Notes: generated from the sequence alone by a model not told the origin. A stretch of DNA of 49,235 nt from an uncultured Granulosicoccaceae bacterium (GCA_938005265.1 CALLOA010000023.1:1-49235); one strand, 5' to 3'; shown: positions 34,130 through 44,007, counted from the stretch's first letter. Translations and numbers: made by a program.

Positions 34130-35602
34130 ATGACAGAAGCAATTTCAGCAATGGCCCTGGTGTTTCTGGACCCTTATCTGATCGGCCTGATCTTTCTAAC
34201 GACGATTCTGGGTGTGGTTATTGGTGTGTTACCGGGTTTGGGTGCCACAACTGGTGCGGCACTGCTTCTACCGTTTACTCTGACCATGGAGCCGGTACAC
34301 GCCATTACTGTACTGGCAACGATCTATGTAGCTGCAACGTTTGCAGGCTCCATCACCGCCATATTAATCAACACGCCGGGTACGTCTGCGGCTGCAGCGA
34401 CGACTTTTGATGGCTTTCCGCTGGCGCAACGCGGTGAAGCCGGCCGTGCTCTTGGCATCGCGGTGGTATCCAGCACAGTTGGCGGTATATTTTCCGTAAT
34501 TATTCTTTGCATAGCAGCACCGCTCCTGGCACGGGTTGCTTATCAGTTCAGGCCACCTGAATATTTTGCTCTTACCCTGTTTGGCTTGTCCATGTTGGCA
34601 AGCATCAGCGCAGGTGGTGCAATCAAGAATCTTATCGGTGGCATTTTTGGTGTCTGGCTTGCCACCATAGGCGCAGAAAAGTCGACCAGTATCGAACGTT
34701 TTATGTTTGGTAACTATGAATTGTATGAAGGTTTGTCATTTGTGCCGGTTATGATCGGTTTGTTTGCTTTGTCCGAATTGTTCGTGCAGTCCAAAACCGT
34801 TAACAGTGTGATGAATCGGGTGGCAATCAAAGCAGTCAAGTTACCTACTAAAGAGGATTACAAAAAAATATGGGCAACCATATTACGCTCCTGTGGCATA
34901 GGTACCTTTATCGGGATATTACCGGCAGAAGGTGCGACGGTCGCTTCAATGATTGGCTATTCCGAGGCCAGACGCTGGTCTAAAAACAAAGATGAATTCG
35001 GTAAAGGTGCGATTGAAGGAATAGCAGGTGCCGAATCCGCAAACAATGCAGCCACCGGTGGAGCGATGGTGCCAACCATGGTGTTAGGTATCCCGGGCAG
35101 TGGCACCACCGCCATTATTCTGGTCGGGCTTATGGTACATGGTTTACGGCCCGGTCCTTATCTGTTTACCGAGCAAGTCGGTACGGTTTACCAGATATTC
35201 GGTGCCATGTTACTCGCTAATTTCATGTTTCTTGGCATGGGGCTTTATGCAGCTAAGTACTTTGCAAGAATTTCCCTGGTGCCGCCTGCCATTCTTTGGC
35301 CCATCGTTTTTGCTCTTTCGGTTATAGGTGCTTATTCCCTGAGTTCGTCGCTGCTGGATGTCTGGATAGCGGTTATTTTTGGGATTGTCGGTTTTTTTGC
35401 CAGACGGCATGGTTTTGCAGTAGCGCCGATTGCCGTTGGTCTGATTCTGGGCGAAATGGTTGAAATCAACCTGCAAAACTCCTTGAAGATGTTTGAAGGA
35501 GATTGGTGGTTAATTTTTACACAGCCGTTAGCAGCATTATTTCTCGTACTGGCTTTTCTCGGTCTTTGTGGTCCTTTTATATTCAGTAAGCTTGTAAAGT
35601 AG
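34130..35602 (+). CDS. tctA: TctA-type large permease subunit of the TTT importer
   Basis: 490 residues and about twelve membrane segments. Conserved family motifs are GVLPGLGATTGAALLLPFT near 30-48, ILINTPGTSAAAATTFDGFPLA near 80-101, and the mirrored second-half loop GILPAEGATVASMIGYSEA followed by AESANNAATGGAMVPT and LGIPGSGTTAIILVG. It carries the substrate across the inner membrane driven by an ion gradient. Last gene of the plus-strand arm; hairpins follow at 35610 and 35682. Confidence 0.95.
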   Translation: MTEAISAMALVFLDPYLIGLIFLTTILGVVIGVLPGLGATTGAALLLPFTLTMEPVHAITVLATIYVAATFAGSITAILINTPGTSAAAATTFDGFPLAQRGEAGRALGIAVVSSTVGGIFSVIILCIAAPLLARVAYQFRPPEYFALTLFGLSMLASISAGGAIKNLIGGIFGVWLATIGAEKSTSIERFMFGNYELYEGLSFVPVMIGLFALSELFVQSKTVNSVMNRVAIKAVKLPTKEDYKKIWATILRSCGIGTFIGILPAEGATVASMIGYSEARRWSKNKDEFGKGAIEGIAGAESANNAATGGAMVPTMVLGIPGSGTTAIILVGLMVHGLRPGPYLFTEQVGTVYQIFGAMLLANFMFLGMGLYAAKYFARISLVPPAILWPIVFALSVIGAYSLSSSLLDVWIAVIFGIVGFFARRHGFAVAPIAVGLILGEMVEINLQNSLKMFEGDWWLIFTQPLAALFLVLAFLGLCGPFIFSKLVK

Positions 35603-35609
35603 TTAAAGA

Positions 35610-35634
35610 CGCCGGGCCGCTTCCAGGTCCGGCG
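35610..35634 (+). other. GC-rich hairpin after tctA
   Basis: CGCCGGGCC (35610-35618) pairs with GGTCCGGCG (35626-35634) including one G-U pair, 7-nt loop, no T tract. Possibly an RNA 3'-stabilising element working with the terminator 50 nt downstream. Confidence 0.45.
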
Positions 35635-35681
35635 AACTAAACCCCATATCCTTCAACTGAAATCCCTTCGGTAGCTGATCT

Positions 35682-35708
35682 GCTGCTAATTATTTGACAG
35701 CAGCTTTT
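35682..35708 (+). terminator. Terminator of the catabolic plus-strand operon
   Basis: GCTGCT (35682-35687) pairs with AGCAGC (35699-35704), followed at once by TTTT. An alternative register CTGCTG / CAGCAG uses the same sequence. Confidence 0.5.
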
Positions 35709-35895
35709 ACGGTTGTGCGACACAAGTCTCACGTTTGCTTCTGAATACCCGTTGTAAGCGCAAGTTCGCAAAACTCACTTGTAAACGGTAAAAAAACTGC
35801 CTGTTTGTAGTTCAGCACTTTTAGTTTGTAAATTCTGCGGTCGATAACGTCATTGCTAAAAACCTTCTTCTGTAATGGTGTATGAACTTTTGACG

Positions 35896-38800
35896 ATGTC
35901 GAATTTAATTCAAGCGTTTCAAAAAAATCCACTTTTCAAGTCTGTGAAATTTGTCACCCAAACCGTGGTGGCAGCCAGCCTTGTGTGCACGGTTGCCTCG
36001 GTACAAGCCGATGATACCGAGGTTTTCTTCGGTAGTATCAATTCGAGCCAGCAGATCAAGCCAAATATTCTGTTTGCTTTGGATACTTCCGGGTCCATGA
36101 ATGAGGGTACTGATGATGTGACTGGAGGAACGGAGAAGCGTATCACGCGGATGAAGCAAGCCTTGCACGGAATTTTAGGTGGTATAACCAATTTGAATGT
36201 TGGTTTGATGCGATTCAACGGTGCTGAAGGCGGTGGGTCAATTCTCTACCCGGTTTCTGATATCGAAAACCAGTTATGCGTCGATAATTGCGGTAGTTTT
36301 TCCGATCTTAGCCGTATTTCATTCGCCGCAGACGATGTCGAGCAAGAGACAGAAAGCGGGACTGTTTTTGACAGTGGCAACATCCTTTCCATTGGTTTAC
36401 CCAGTCACGATGGTGCTGCACAGCAAGCAGTGGGATTGAGATTTGACGGGCTGGATATTCCTTCAGGTGCGGTTATAGAATCTGCAAGCCTTGTATTCAC
36501 GGCACAGCAGGATTCTGATGTACCTACAACCATTGATATCTATATTGAGGATGCAGATGATTCGCGGGAGCTCGAAACAGATGATTTTGATTTGACCAAT
36601 AGAGCAAAGTCCGCAGCAACTCAAGGTTGGACGGCTAATAATTGGGAAACAGACGGCATGTATGAGACTCCGGATATCAGCCACCTGTTGCAATCAGTAG
36701 TTGACCGCAATGGTTGGTGTGGCGGTAACGCTATGACGTTTATTCTCGAGGGGAATGGCCGACGCGATGCGGTTTCAGCAGATAATGATGCTAACGAAGC
36801 GCCAGCTCTGAAAATTACCTACAACGCTGACACTCTTGCGCCTGGTAAAGGGTGTGTAACCGGTACTGCGATTTCGCAGGTAAGTCAAAGTTCCGATGAT
36901 GCTTACGAATGGCCTAGTACTAATGTCAATACCAGCAATAGAAACCTTTTCGTTGCCAGAAGAAATGACTCTTTCCTGACAGTTGGGGTGCGATTCCAGG
37001 GTGTAAATATTCCTGCGGGTGCAGAAATATCCAAAGCCTATATAGAGTTTGAGGCTGATGATTACCGTACGGGAAATACGCACCTGGAAATCCGCGGTCA
37101 GGCAAGTGACAACCCGGCCCAGTTTGTTTCGGTGCGTCGAAATATAAGGGATCGTGCCAGAACAACGTCTTCTGTCGCCTGGATAAATCCGCCCGAGGTG
37201 GCACGAAACGAAAAGATTCAGACACCTGATCTGAAAGATATCGTGCAGGAGATCGTTAATCGAGGGGGCTGGCAGCCTGAAAACTCGATGGCGTTTATGA
37301 TAAACCGCATCTCTGGCACAGGGTTTCGTGAGTTTGAATCGTTTGATGGTGAACCGTCGAATGCACCAACTCTTGTTGTCGAATATAAAAATGCCACGTT
37401 CTCGGGTTTAACCGTTCGTGACCATCTGATTGAACAGGTAGATAAACTACAGGTTACGGGTGGGACGCCTATACTGGATGTTCTGTATGAAGCCAATAGG
37501 TATTTTACCGGTGGTGCCGTTGACTATGGTCGTACCCGTGGTAACAAGGCGATAAATCACGACATGTATCCTGATCAACGTCATTCCTATCACCGTGTAT
37601 CTCACCCTGAAAGTTTGAGTTCAGGAGTTGTAAATCCACTGAGTTTTTGTTCTGGTTGGGGCGGCGATGAATGGCGGTGTCGTTTTCAAACACTGGGCGA
37701 TAACCCTGTTTACAAATCACCTGTTGCAGATAGTTGCCAGTCTAATCATATTGTTTTGCTCTCAGACGGAGTTCCAACCTGGAATTCAGCACAGGAAAAG
37801 GTAAAGTCGCGTCTGAATGTCTCCAGCTGCGAGCACGGTGGTCAGCTGGAATGTATTGAAGAATTCGTTAATTGGATGGCCACAGAAGACCAATTGCCGG
37901 GTTTGCCTGATGATCAGAAAATCAGCACTTACACGATTGGGTTCGGTAAACCGGAAGATCTTCAATTTCTTGAAGATGTCGCGAAAGCGGGTGAAGGGGA
38001 GTTTTTTGAAGCAATAACGGCTGGAGAGTTGCAAGAGGCTTTCGAGCGGATTCTTGCTGACGTGCTGGACCTTGATACAACGTTTGTTGCACCCGGTGCC
38101 ACCGTCAACCAGTTCAACCGTTTGACGCACCGTAACGACATTTACTTCTCTCTGTTCAGTCCGGCAGACAACCCTTTATGGGGAGGTAACCTCAAGAAAT
38201 ATAGAATCAAAACGCTGAGTCCAACTGAAGTCAAAATAGTGGACGTCAATGATGAACCAGCGGTTGATCCATCAACAGGCTTCTTCTCTGCTTCATCGAC
38301 CAGCCTGTGGTCGGATGTGCAGGATGGAACCGATGTTGAACGCGGTGGAGCAGCCGGCGAAATCCGGGTTGCCGGGCCGGGTAATAGCAACCCGCGTAAA
38401 GTCTATACCTATGTCGGCCCTGACAGCACTAACGATATTGATTTGACAACGGCTGCCAATGCTTTCCATGAAGATAACACCGCCTTGAACAAGACTGTTC
38501 TGGAAATTGGTACTCAAAGTAATGAATACAGGGAAAACCTGATCAGATGGTCCAGAGGGCTTGATGTATTTGATGAAGACAGTGATGGGGATAAAACTGA
38601 CGCTCGTTTGCACCTGGGTGACCCGATGCACTCGCGACCGCTTATCCTTAACTACAGCGATGGTAACGATAATTTCAGCTCTGTGGTCTATGTAGCAACC
38701 AATGAAGGGTTTCTTCACGCGATTGATCACGAAGACGGCTCAGAAAAATATGCGTATATTCCTCAGGAACTACTGGGTAATCTCGACGATTTCTTTCAAG

Positions 38801-40146
38801 GGAATTCGACTACGCCACACCCCTATGGTCTGGATGGAGACATATCCAGTTGGTTTGATGACAAAAATAATAATACGGTTATCGACCCCGGTGAGGACGC
38901 TTATCTATTTGTAGGGATGAGACGTGGTGGCAACAACTATTACGCCCTTGATATCTCTGATGTCTCCAAGCCTAAGCTAAAATGGGTTATACGTGGTGGC
39001 AACGGTGGTACACCCGGGTATGAAGAGTTGGCACAAACCTGGTCCAAAGCCAATGTTGCCACTATGCGCATCAACGGCGTTGATGCTCATCCGGTGCTGG
39101 TCTTCGGTGGTGGTTATGCGATTAACCAGGACGATACTAGAAACGTACCCACACAACCCACCAGGATAGACAACGAAGGCCGAGCTCTTTTCATAGCCGA
39201 TGTTAAAACAGGTGAAAAGTTATGGTCAGCTACACCTAACAACACAGGAGCTGGAGCTGATCATTTACATATGCCGGAGATGCAATACAGTATTCCCGGT
39301 AACATAAGAGTTCTCGATATAGATTTTGACGGTAATGCGGATCAGATGTATGCCTCCGATATGGGTGGGCAAATCTGGCGCTTCGACATCAACAACTCAG
39401 GTAATTCGGAACCCTTTGTAAGAGGTGGTGTTATGGCCGATTTGTCTGGCACTGATGCCGAAGACGCAAGGCGGTTTTACTATGAGCCCGATGTGTCACT
39501 CATCAGTAAAGACGGCTTGAGATTTCTCTCAATCGCGATCGGTTCCGGCTGGCGTGCTCACCCGCTTGATGATGTAATACAGGATCGCTTGTATATGTTG
39601 CGGATAGAAGATGTGTACGGCGCACCGCCAGACTATGGTCGTATCGTTGGCAGTGGTGCCAGTGCCACCTGGCAACCGATTACCGAAGCGGATTTGCTCG
39701 ACGTCACCAATGACGTTAACCCCTTGGCCTCAGACATCCTGGCTAAAAACGGCTGGATGATACGCCTCGAAGAACAAGGTGAGAAAGCGTTGTCTGAAAC
39801 TGTCACCATTAATAATCAGCTGCTGTTTACTACTTATCTGCCCGCCGGTGATGGTGGACCCTGCCAGCCTGCTGCTGGTAGTGGTGCCATATACGTTCTG
39901 GATGTATTCGATGGTAGTCCTACCATCAATTTGTCGAGTACTGGTGGTGACGATGGCGCTGCATTGAATAAAGACGATCGTAGTCGCATTTTGAAGCATG
40001 GCGGTATTCCACCATCAGCTGCAGCTTTGATATCGGAAGAAGGTGTGCCCGTTGTATTGGTTGGCCCTGAGCAACCGCTCGATGAGCTGGACTTCGGCCA
40101 GCTAACGAAGAAAACCTGGTGGCAGGAAGTACATAACGACGAATAA
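35896..40146 (+). CDS. PilY1-like pilus tip/adhesin protein with split von Willebrand A domain
   Basis: About 1416 residues from the ATG at 35896; the ATG at 35875 adds seven residues and neither has a good ribosome-binding site. A signal ends near SVQA. A VWA MIDAS motif DTSGSM lies at 63-68, followed by two successive, mutually similar segments (about 157-311 and 345-497), each with an FxGxxIPxGAxI core and a late (N/G)-GW-xxxNxMxF element. The VWA then resumes (VTGGTPILDVLYEANRYF near 520, LLSDGVPTW near 623). The C-terminal half is the PilY1 beta-propeller (SSVVYVATNEGFLHAIDHEDG) with an EF-hand-like DKNNNTVID loop near 988, the place of the known PilY1 calcium site. It should act at the tip of type IV pili in adhesion and retraction. 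No minor pilin genes accompany it. Confidence 0.87.
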   Translation: MSNLIQAFQKNPLFKSVKFVTQTVVAASLVCTVASVQADDTEVFFGSINSSQQIKPNILFALDTSGSMNEGTDDVTGGTEKRITRMKQALHGILGGITNLNVGLMRFNGAEGGGSILYPVSDIENQLCVDNCGSFSDLSRISFAADDVEQETESGTVFDSGNILSIGLPSHDGAAQQAVGLRFDGLDIPSGAVIESASLVFTAQQDSDVPTTIDIYIEDADDSRELETDDFDLTNRAKSAATQGWTANNWETDGMYETPDISHLLQSVVDRNGWCGGNAMTFILEGNGRRDAVSADNDANEAPALKITYNADTLAPGKGCVTGTAISQVSQSSDDAYEWPSTNVNTSNRNLFVARRNDSFLTVGVRFQGVNIPAGAEISKAYIEFEADDYRTGNTHLEIRGQASDNPAQFVSVRRNIRDRARTTSSVAWINPPEVARNEKIQTPDLKDIVQEIVNRGGWQPENSMAFMINRISGTGFREFESFDGEPSNAPTLVVEYKNATFSGLTVRDHLIEQVDKLQVTGGTPILDVLYEANRYFTGGAVDYGRTRGNKAINHDMYPDQRHSYHRVSHPESLSSGVVNPLSFCSGWGGDEWRCRFQTLGDNPVYKSPVADSCQSNHIVLLSDGVPTWNSAQEKVKSRLNVSSCEHGGQLECIEEFVNWMATEDQLPGLPDDQKISTYTIGFGKPEDLQFLEDVAKAGEGEFFEAITAGELQEAFERILADVLDLDTTFVAPGATVNQFNRLTHRNDIYFSLFSPADNPLWGGNLKKYRIKTLSPTEVKIVDVNDEPAVDPSTGFFSASSTSLWSDVQDGTDVERGGAAGEIRVAGPGNSNPRKVYTYVGPDSTNDIDLTTAANAFHEDNTALNKTVLEIGTQSNEYRENLIRWSRGLDVFDEDSDGDKTDARLHLGDPMHSRPLILNYSDGNDNFSSVVYVATNEGFLHAIDHEDGSEKYAYIPQELLGNLDDFFQGNSTTPHPYGLDGDISSWFDDKNNNTVIDPGEDAYLFVGMRRGGNNYYALDISDVSKPKLKWVIRGGNGGTPGYEELAQTWSKANVATMRINGVDAHPVLVFGGGYAINQDDTRNVPTQPTRIDNEGRALFIADVKTGEKLWSATPNNTGAGADHLHMPEMQYSIPGNIRVLDIDFDGNADQMYASDMGGQIWRFDINNSGNSEPFVRGGVMADLSGTDAEDARRFYYEPDVSLISKDGLRFLSIAIGSGWRAHPLDDVIQDRLYMLRIEDVYGAPPDYGRIVGSGASATWQPITEADLLDVTNDVNPLASDILAKNGWMIRLEEQGEKALSETVTINNQLLFTTYLPAGDGGPCQPAAGSGAIYVLDVFDGSPTINLSSTGGDDGAALNKDDRSRILKHGGIPPSAAALISEEGVPVVLVGPEQPLDELDFGQLTKKTWWQEVHNDE

Positions 40147-40240
40147 CCCGCTCGTTCCCATCCTCGGCGACCCCCGTTGAACTAGACTATGCTGATAGTT
40201 TGCAATATTGCGTTATCAGCGTTCAGCGAGGTGAGTCGGG

Positions 40241-40609
40241 ATGGGAATGTTATCGGAGTTTAAGGATTTTGCCAGTAAAGGCAGTCTGGTCGATATGGCT
40301 GTCGGCATTATCATCGGTGCTGCCATCGGCAAGATGGTCGGGGCATTGGTTGACAACATCTTGATGCCACTAATCGGGGTTGTACTTGGCGGCGTCAACT
40401 TTTCAAATCTGGCCTTCTCCGTGGGTGACGCCAGTATTGGTTATGGCGCCTTTATTCAAGCCTTCATAGATTTCATTATCGTAGCTTTTGTGATTTTCAT
40501 GATCATCAAAGCGATCAGCAACATGAAAAAAGCTGCCGCGGAAGAGGAGGCTGGTGAAGTCGAGCTTCTCACAGAAATAAGGGATCTGCTTAAGCAGCGC
40601 CCACTCTGA
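40241..40609 (+). CDS. mscL: Large-conductance mechanosensitive channel MscL
   Basis: 122 residues with GAGG 9 nt before the start. It aligns with E. coli MscL throughout: [28 protein letters not shown] (pore-lining first helix), the [11 protein letters not shown] turn, a periplasmic loop slightly shorter than in E. coli, the second helix [18 protein letters not shown], and the C-terminal bundle [12 protein letters not shown]. It opens under membrane tension to release solutes on osmotic downshock. It is a single gene, 94 nt after the PilY1 gene. Confidence 0.97.
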   Translation: MGMLSEFKDFASKGSLVDMAVGIIIGAAIGKMVGALVDNILMPLIGVVLGGVNFSNLAFSVGDASIGYGAFIQAFIDFIIVAFVIFMIIKAISNMKKAAAEEEAGEVELLTEIRDLLKQRPL

Positions 40610-40689
40610 TAGCAGTGACATCCAGAGCCGTGCGTTATTACTGCAAGCTCCGACCAGCAATCACAAAAATCATCTCTGTTGAATAATCC

Positions 40690-41478
40690 ATGGGCGATCT
40701 GGACAAAAAGGTTGCAGTCGTTTCCGGTGGGACGCGCGGTATCGGATTGGCGATTGCTACTGCGCTGTTGTCTGAAGGTGCGCAGGTTTTTGCCGGTTCC
40801 CGGTCTGTTGTGTCCGGCGAGCAGCCCGCCCATGCAAACAGCTCCCTTTCTGAAGCTGTGGCACAGCGACTGACATGCCTTCCTCTGGATGTCAGTTGTG
40901 CGGCGTCCGTCGAGCGATTTATTTTGACGGTGTCTGAACGTGCCGGGCCACCCGCCATATTGGTGAACTCTGCGGGTATCAGTCATCATCAGGATGTTAT
41001 CGGCCACGACGATGCAGCCTGGCAACAGGTGTTGGATGTCAATCTGACAGGTACCTATCTGATGACAAAGGCATGTATGCCCTTGATGAAACAGCGGGGC
41101 TGGGGACGCATCATCAATATCGCGTCTACCGCGGCCCATACGGCACACCCGGGCTACGCTGCGTATTGCGCCTCCAAGGCTGGTGTACTCGGGTTAACCC
41201 GTACTGTGGCTTTGGAGGGGGCACCTTACGGTGTCAATTGTGTGAGTGTGAGCCCGACCTGGGTTGCGACCGATATGCTTCAGGCAACAGCTGCCGAAAC
41301 CGCTGCAAATGAAGGAATCGACAAGAGCACGGTGCTGGATAAAATTGCACAGGCCAATCCGCAAGGGCGCATCGTAGAGCCTGATGAAATTGCAGCGCTA
41401 GTGGCTTTATTGTGCTCTGACTCGATCAGTGGGCTGACCATGGAGGACATACAGATCAATGCCGGAGCTCATTGGTAA
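40690..41478 (+). CDS. Short-chain dehydrogenase/reductase (SDR)
   Basis: 262 residues of the classical SDR type. The NAD(P)-binding loop is VVSGGTRGIGLAIA near 10-23, followed by NSAGISHH (NNAG variant), INIAS with the catalytic Ser, and YAAYCASKAG with the catalytic Tyr and Lys four residues apart. SPTWVATDM follows as the usual post-catalytic loop. It oxidises or reduces an alcohol/ketone in the cytoplasm; FabG-like and sugar/steroid dehydrogenase specificities are all possible. It stands alone, so the substrate is not suggested by neighbours. Confidence 0.92.
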   Translation: MGDLDKKVAVVSGGTRGIGLAIATALLSEGAQVFAGSRSVVSGEQPAHANSSLSEAVAQRLTCLPLDVSCAASVERFILTVSERAGPPAILVNSAGISHHQDVIGHDDAAWQQVLDVNLTGTYLMTKACMPLMKQRGWGRIINIASTAAHTAHPGYAAYCASKAGVLGLTRTVALEGAPYGVNCVSVSPTWVATDMLQATAAETAANEGIDKSTVLDKIAQANPQGRIVEPDEIAALVALLCSDSISGLTMEDIQINAGAHW

Positions 41479-41539
41479 ACAGCGAAAAGCAGCAAGCAGC
41501 AATCGTGGGTATCACTGCAAATATGTCACTGCATACACA

Positions 41540-42412
41540 TTAGTGGGTCAGGGAATAGATTATGTAGTTGATGCCAATACGGTAAGCCAACGACGTCATT
41601 GACTGCGGATAATAGGGATCATCAGCGTGCTCCCAGGCATCACCCATGTCCATATTAAAGTTGATGGCAACCATTAAACGGCCGTCTTCATCGCGAATCC
41701 CCAGCCAGCGCTCTGGTGAATGGGGCATCTGAATCACAGGGTGATCTGGCGACCAATTCATTATATGCCGTCTTCCCGGTATCTGGCTCAGATCATCAAA
41801 TTGATAATGAATTTGCAAGGCATCACCTTCTTCAATGTTGGTAATTTGATGATGGGGCAATGCAATATTAATGACGTCTTTGAATATTTGCCATTGTTCG
41901 GGACCGTGGAAATCATCGACCAACAAAAAGCCACCGCGCATTAAATATTCCCCCAGCCTGCGAGCATCTTTGTAAGAAAGCTGCCAACGCCCGACTTGTT
42001 GGGCAAACAACCACGGGTAATCAAAAATTGCGTCATCGTTGAGATGAACATGAACACTGTCTTCAGCAGCGTTGATACCGGTATAACGCTGTACACCACC
42101 GATAAAATGCTGTTCGGCCTCCGGCCAGTCGATACGCCACCAGGGGCGACCGGGAGGGTGCCATTGGCTCAGGCCATTGGGTTCGAAAATCAGCCGCGCC
42201 ATATGAAATTCATCCAGTGGGCCTTTGGGGTCAGGTAAGTTGCGATAGTCGTTTGCTTTGACAGGAACGGACAACAGAGCAAAAAGGCTGATCAGCGCAG
42301 AGATAGTCGCGATTCTGCCGAGCACCCGGCATGCATGGAGATTAGCCCGGAATTCGTGCAGCAAAGAGTTGTTCAGGTTTATGGGGCAGTTCCGAACGGT
42401 TTCGGGTTTCAT
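41540..42412 (-). CDS. Exported DUF4159 protein
   Basis: 290 residues from the ATG at 42412, one base after the stop of the upstream gene (TGA-A-ATG). A long basic N-region precedes a hydrophobic signal (IATISALISLFALLSVPVKA). The mature domain is DUF4159: FHMARLIFEPNG, WWRIDWPEAEQHFIGGVQRYT, LNDDAIFDYPWLFAQQVG, LGEYLMRGGFLLVDDFHGPEQW and late IGINYIIYSL. Its role is unknown; family members often sit beside membrane or VWA-domain (BatA-like) proteins. Translationally coupled to an isomerase-type gene, which is an unusual partner. Confidence 0.82.
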   Translation of the reverse strand: MKPETVRNCPINLNNSLLHEFRANLHACRVLGRIATISALISLFALLSVPVKANDYRNLPDPKGPLDEFHMARLIFEPNGLSQWHPPGRPWWRIDWPEAEQHFIGGVQRYTGINAAEDSVHVHLNDDAIFDYPWLFAQQVGRWQLSYKDARRLGEYLMRGGFLLVDDFHGPEQWQIFKDVINIALPHHQITNIEEGDALQIHYQFDDLSQIPGRRHIMNWSPDHPVIQMPHSPERWLGIRDEDGRLMVAINFNMDMGDAWEHADDPYYPQSMTSLAYRIGINYIIYSLTH

Positions 42413-42413
42413 T

Positions 42414-43040
42414 TCAACGCTTTCTTTGTAATCCCTCTGGCAAACGCGCGGCGGCGGCAAGTTTTTCTGCCGGCCACCTACTGGTAGGCTGATCGCGGGT
42501 CAAGCCTGACAGTGCCATGTCGGTGGCATCATAACCCCAGAACAATTGCTGGTCGAAGGTGATTGACGGTACACCAAAAATGCCTTCGGCAATAGCGGAC
42601 TCACCATTCGCACGCAGCTGTTGCTTTACATAGTCGTTATTAGTGTCGGCAGGTTTCAGTCCAAACTCCCCGCATAGCGCTGCAAAACTTTCTTCATTAT
42701 CCGGCAACAGGCCATCGCACCAGACATAATGGAACAATCTTTCAACCACGGCAGTAGTGTTGCCAGCTGTCAGGCATAAGCGAAGCAACGGTAATGGATT
42801 AAACGGGTGGGCCGCTGGCAGATTCAGCGTTATGCCGTCTCGATCTGCCAGCCAGGCACAGTGTTCAAAAGTCCATTGGCGCTTACTGGGTAATTCTGCC
42901 GGCCCCAGCTGCCCCCAGTGCTTCAGCAATCCTGCAAACAGCACAGGCATGAATTCTATTTCCCGGTGGATTGCCAGTTCCTGCAAGCGGGTGCTTTGTA
43001 AATACGCGAAAGGCGATATGAAATCGAAATACCAGCGCAT
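42414..43040 (-). CDS. 2-hydroxychromene-2-carboxylate isomerase-type DsbA-fold protein
   Basis: 208 residues. The N-terminus YFDFISPFAYL contains the SPF motif whose Ser activates glutathione in HCCA isomerases and kappa-class GSTs, instead of a CxxC. Later HPFNPLPLLRL and GIFGVPSITFDQQLFWGYD (cis-Pro region and the closing helix) complete the match. Known members isomerise 2-hydroxychromene-2-carboxylate during naphthalene breakdown, but many homologues have other, unknown glutathione-linked roles. No aromatic-ring degradation cluster is next to it. Coupled to the DUF4159 gene. Confidence 0.88.
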   Translation of the reverse strand: MRWYFDFISPFAYLQSTRLQELAIHREIEFMPVLFAGLLKHWGQLGPAELPSKRQWTFEHCAWLADRDGITLNLPAAHPFNPLPLLRLCLTAGNTTAVVERLFHYVWCDGLLPDNEESFAALCGEFGLKPADTNNDYVKQQLRANGESAIAEGIFGVPSITFDQQLFWGYDATDMALSGLTRDQPTSRWPAEKLAAAARLPEGLQRKR

Positions 43041-43140
43041 GTTGGCTGCCTGTCAGAGTTATCAATGTTGTGTAGATTACCAGTTTATTCGACAAGCAGA
43101 ATGGTAATGCTCCCTGTCAGCGATGAACCTGGTTTACCGA

Positions 43141-43725
43141 TTAAAATCGCCTGCCTATTGTAAGCCCGAGAATATAGATAAACCCCTGACCCACCTCCTC
43201 ACCTTCGGTCTGAATATTTATTTCAAATCCGGCTGAAAAGGAGGGTGTGACAAACAAATTGGATACCGGCAGAAAAAGCCAGGATAATTCCACGGTTGGC
43301 TGGAGTACCAACACATCGGTGGTACCGCTTACTTCATCCGTAGTGCCGGGATTGTCTGTCCAGTCTAGAGTGTTGAACCATAAGTCGGATCGCAGACTCC
43401 AGCTAAAACCCTCGTAGCCAAGTTTGCGGTAGCGCTTGTATCCAATGCTTGCACCAACTCCATTACCACGCTCGTCATCATGTACTCCGAAGTCCTGATG
43501 CCTTATCGTTTGGGCTCCAAGACGCAGGTGGAATGTACTGAAGTCGTCGATGTCTGTTTCAAAGCGGACACCGGGAATCACGCCTGTGGGGTACACCTGC
43601 AATTCAAAGCCTATTTCTCCACCATAATCTCGAGTGTAGGTTTCGGCAGATGAAGCAGCTGGCTGCAGTAGCCAGCCGAGCAGGGTTACAAACACCTGCC
43701 AGAAGAATAGGTGGCGTTGTTTCAT
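43141..43725 (-). CDS. Putative small outer-membrane beta-barrel protein
   Basis: 194 residues from the Met at 43725, where a Sec signal begins (MKQRHLFFWQVFVTLLGWLL, cleavage near SSA). The rest alternates polar and apolar residues in about eight strands (EIGFELQVYPTGVIPGVRF, FHLRLGAQTI, GVGASIGYKRYRK) and ends GLTIGRRF, with the terminal Phe usual for outer-membrane barrels. No family name is recognised. It is divergent from the ECF sigma gene and might be part of what that sigma factor monitors. Confidence 0.7.
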   Translation of the reverse strand: MKQRHLFFWQVFVTLLGWLLQPAASSAETYTRDYGGEIGFELQVYPTGVIPGVRFETDIDDFSTFHLRLGAQTIRHQDFGVHDDERGNGVGASIGYKRYRKLGYEGFSWSLRSDLWFNTLDWTDNPGTTDEVSGTTDVLVLQPTVELSWLFLPVSNLFVTPSFSAGFEINIQTEGEEVGQGFIYILGLTIGRRF

Positions 43726-44007
43726 TGGTCGGATTGGTCCGTTATTTGGCTTGCTTCTGGTGTTAGATCTGGCCAGGAGTGAGGTTAACACACGCCGTCG
43801 CAGCTGCACCAACAGGCCTGTTGGATGACAAATAAGCGTGTTTTATTAGCGGCATGCATAATGTTTCCAGTCAGGACTCACATATTTCATGCTTTTGCAA
43901 TCATTGGTAGAACTGTTTCGTTCTATCTATATCAATCTATAGAGCAATACTTGAACCCCGGCCCGGCTACAACAGCAGCCACACGTAACGAGAACTCTTT
44001 TATCGGC

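Noticed and set aside
43825..44007. 61-codon N-terminal extension of the ECF sigma factor
   Set aside because: The extension has no sigma-factor features; region 2 starts soon after the Met at 44008.
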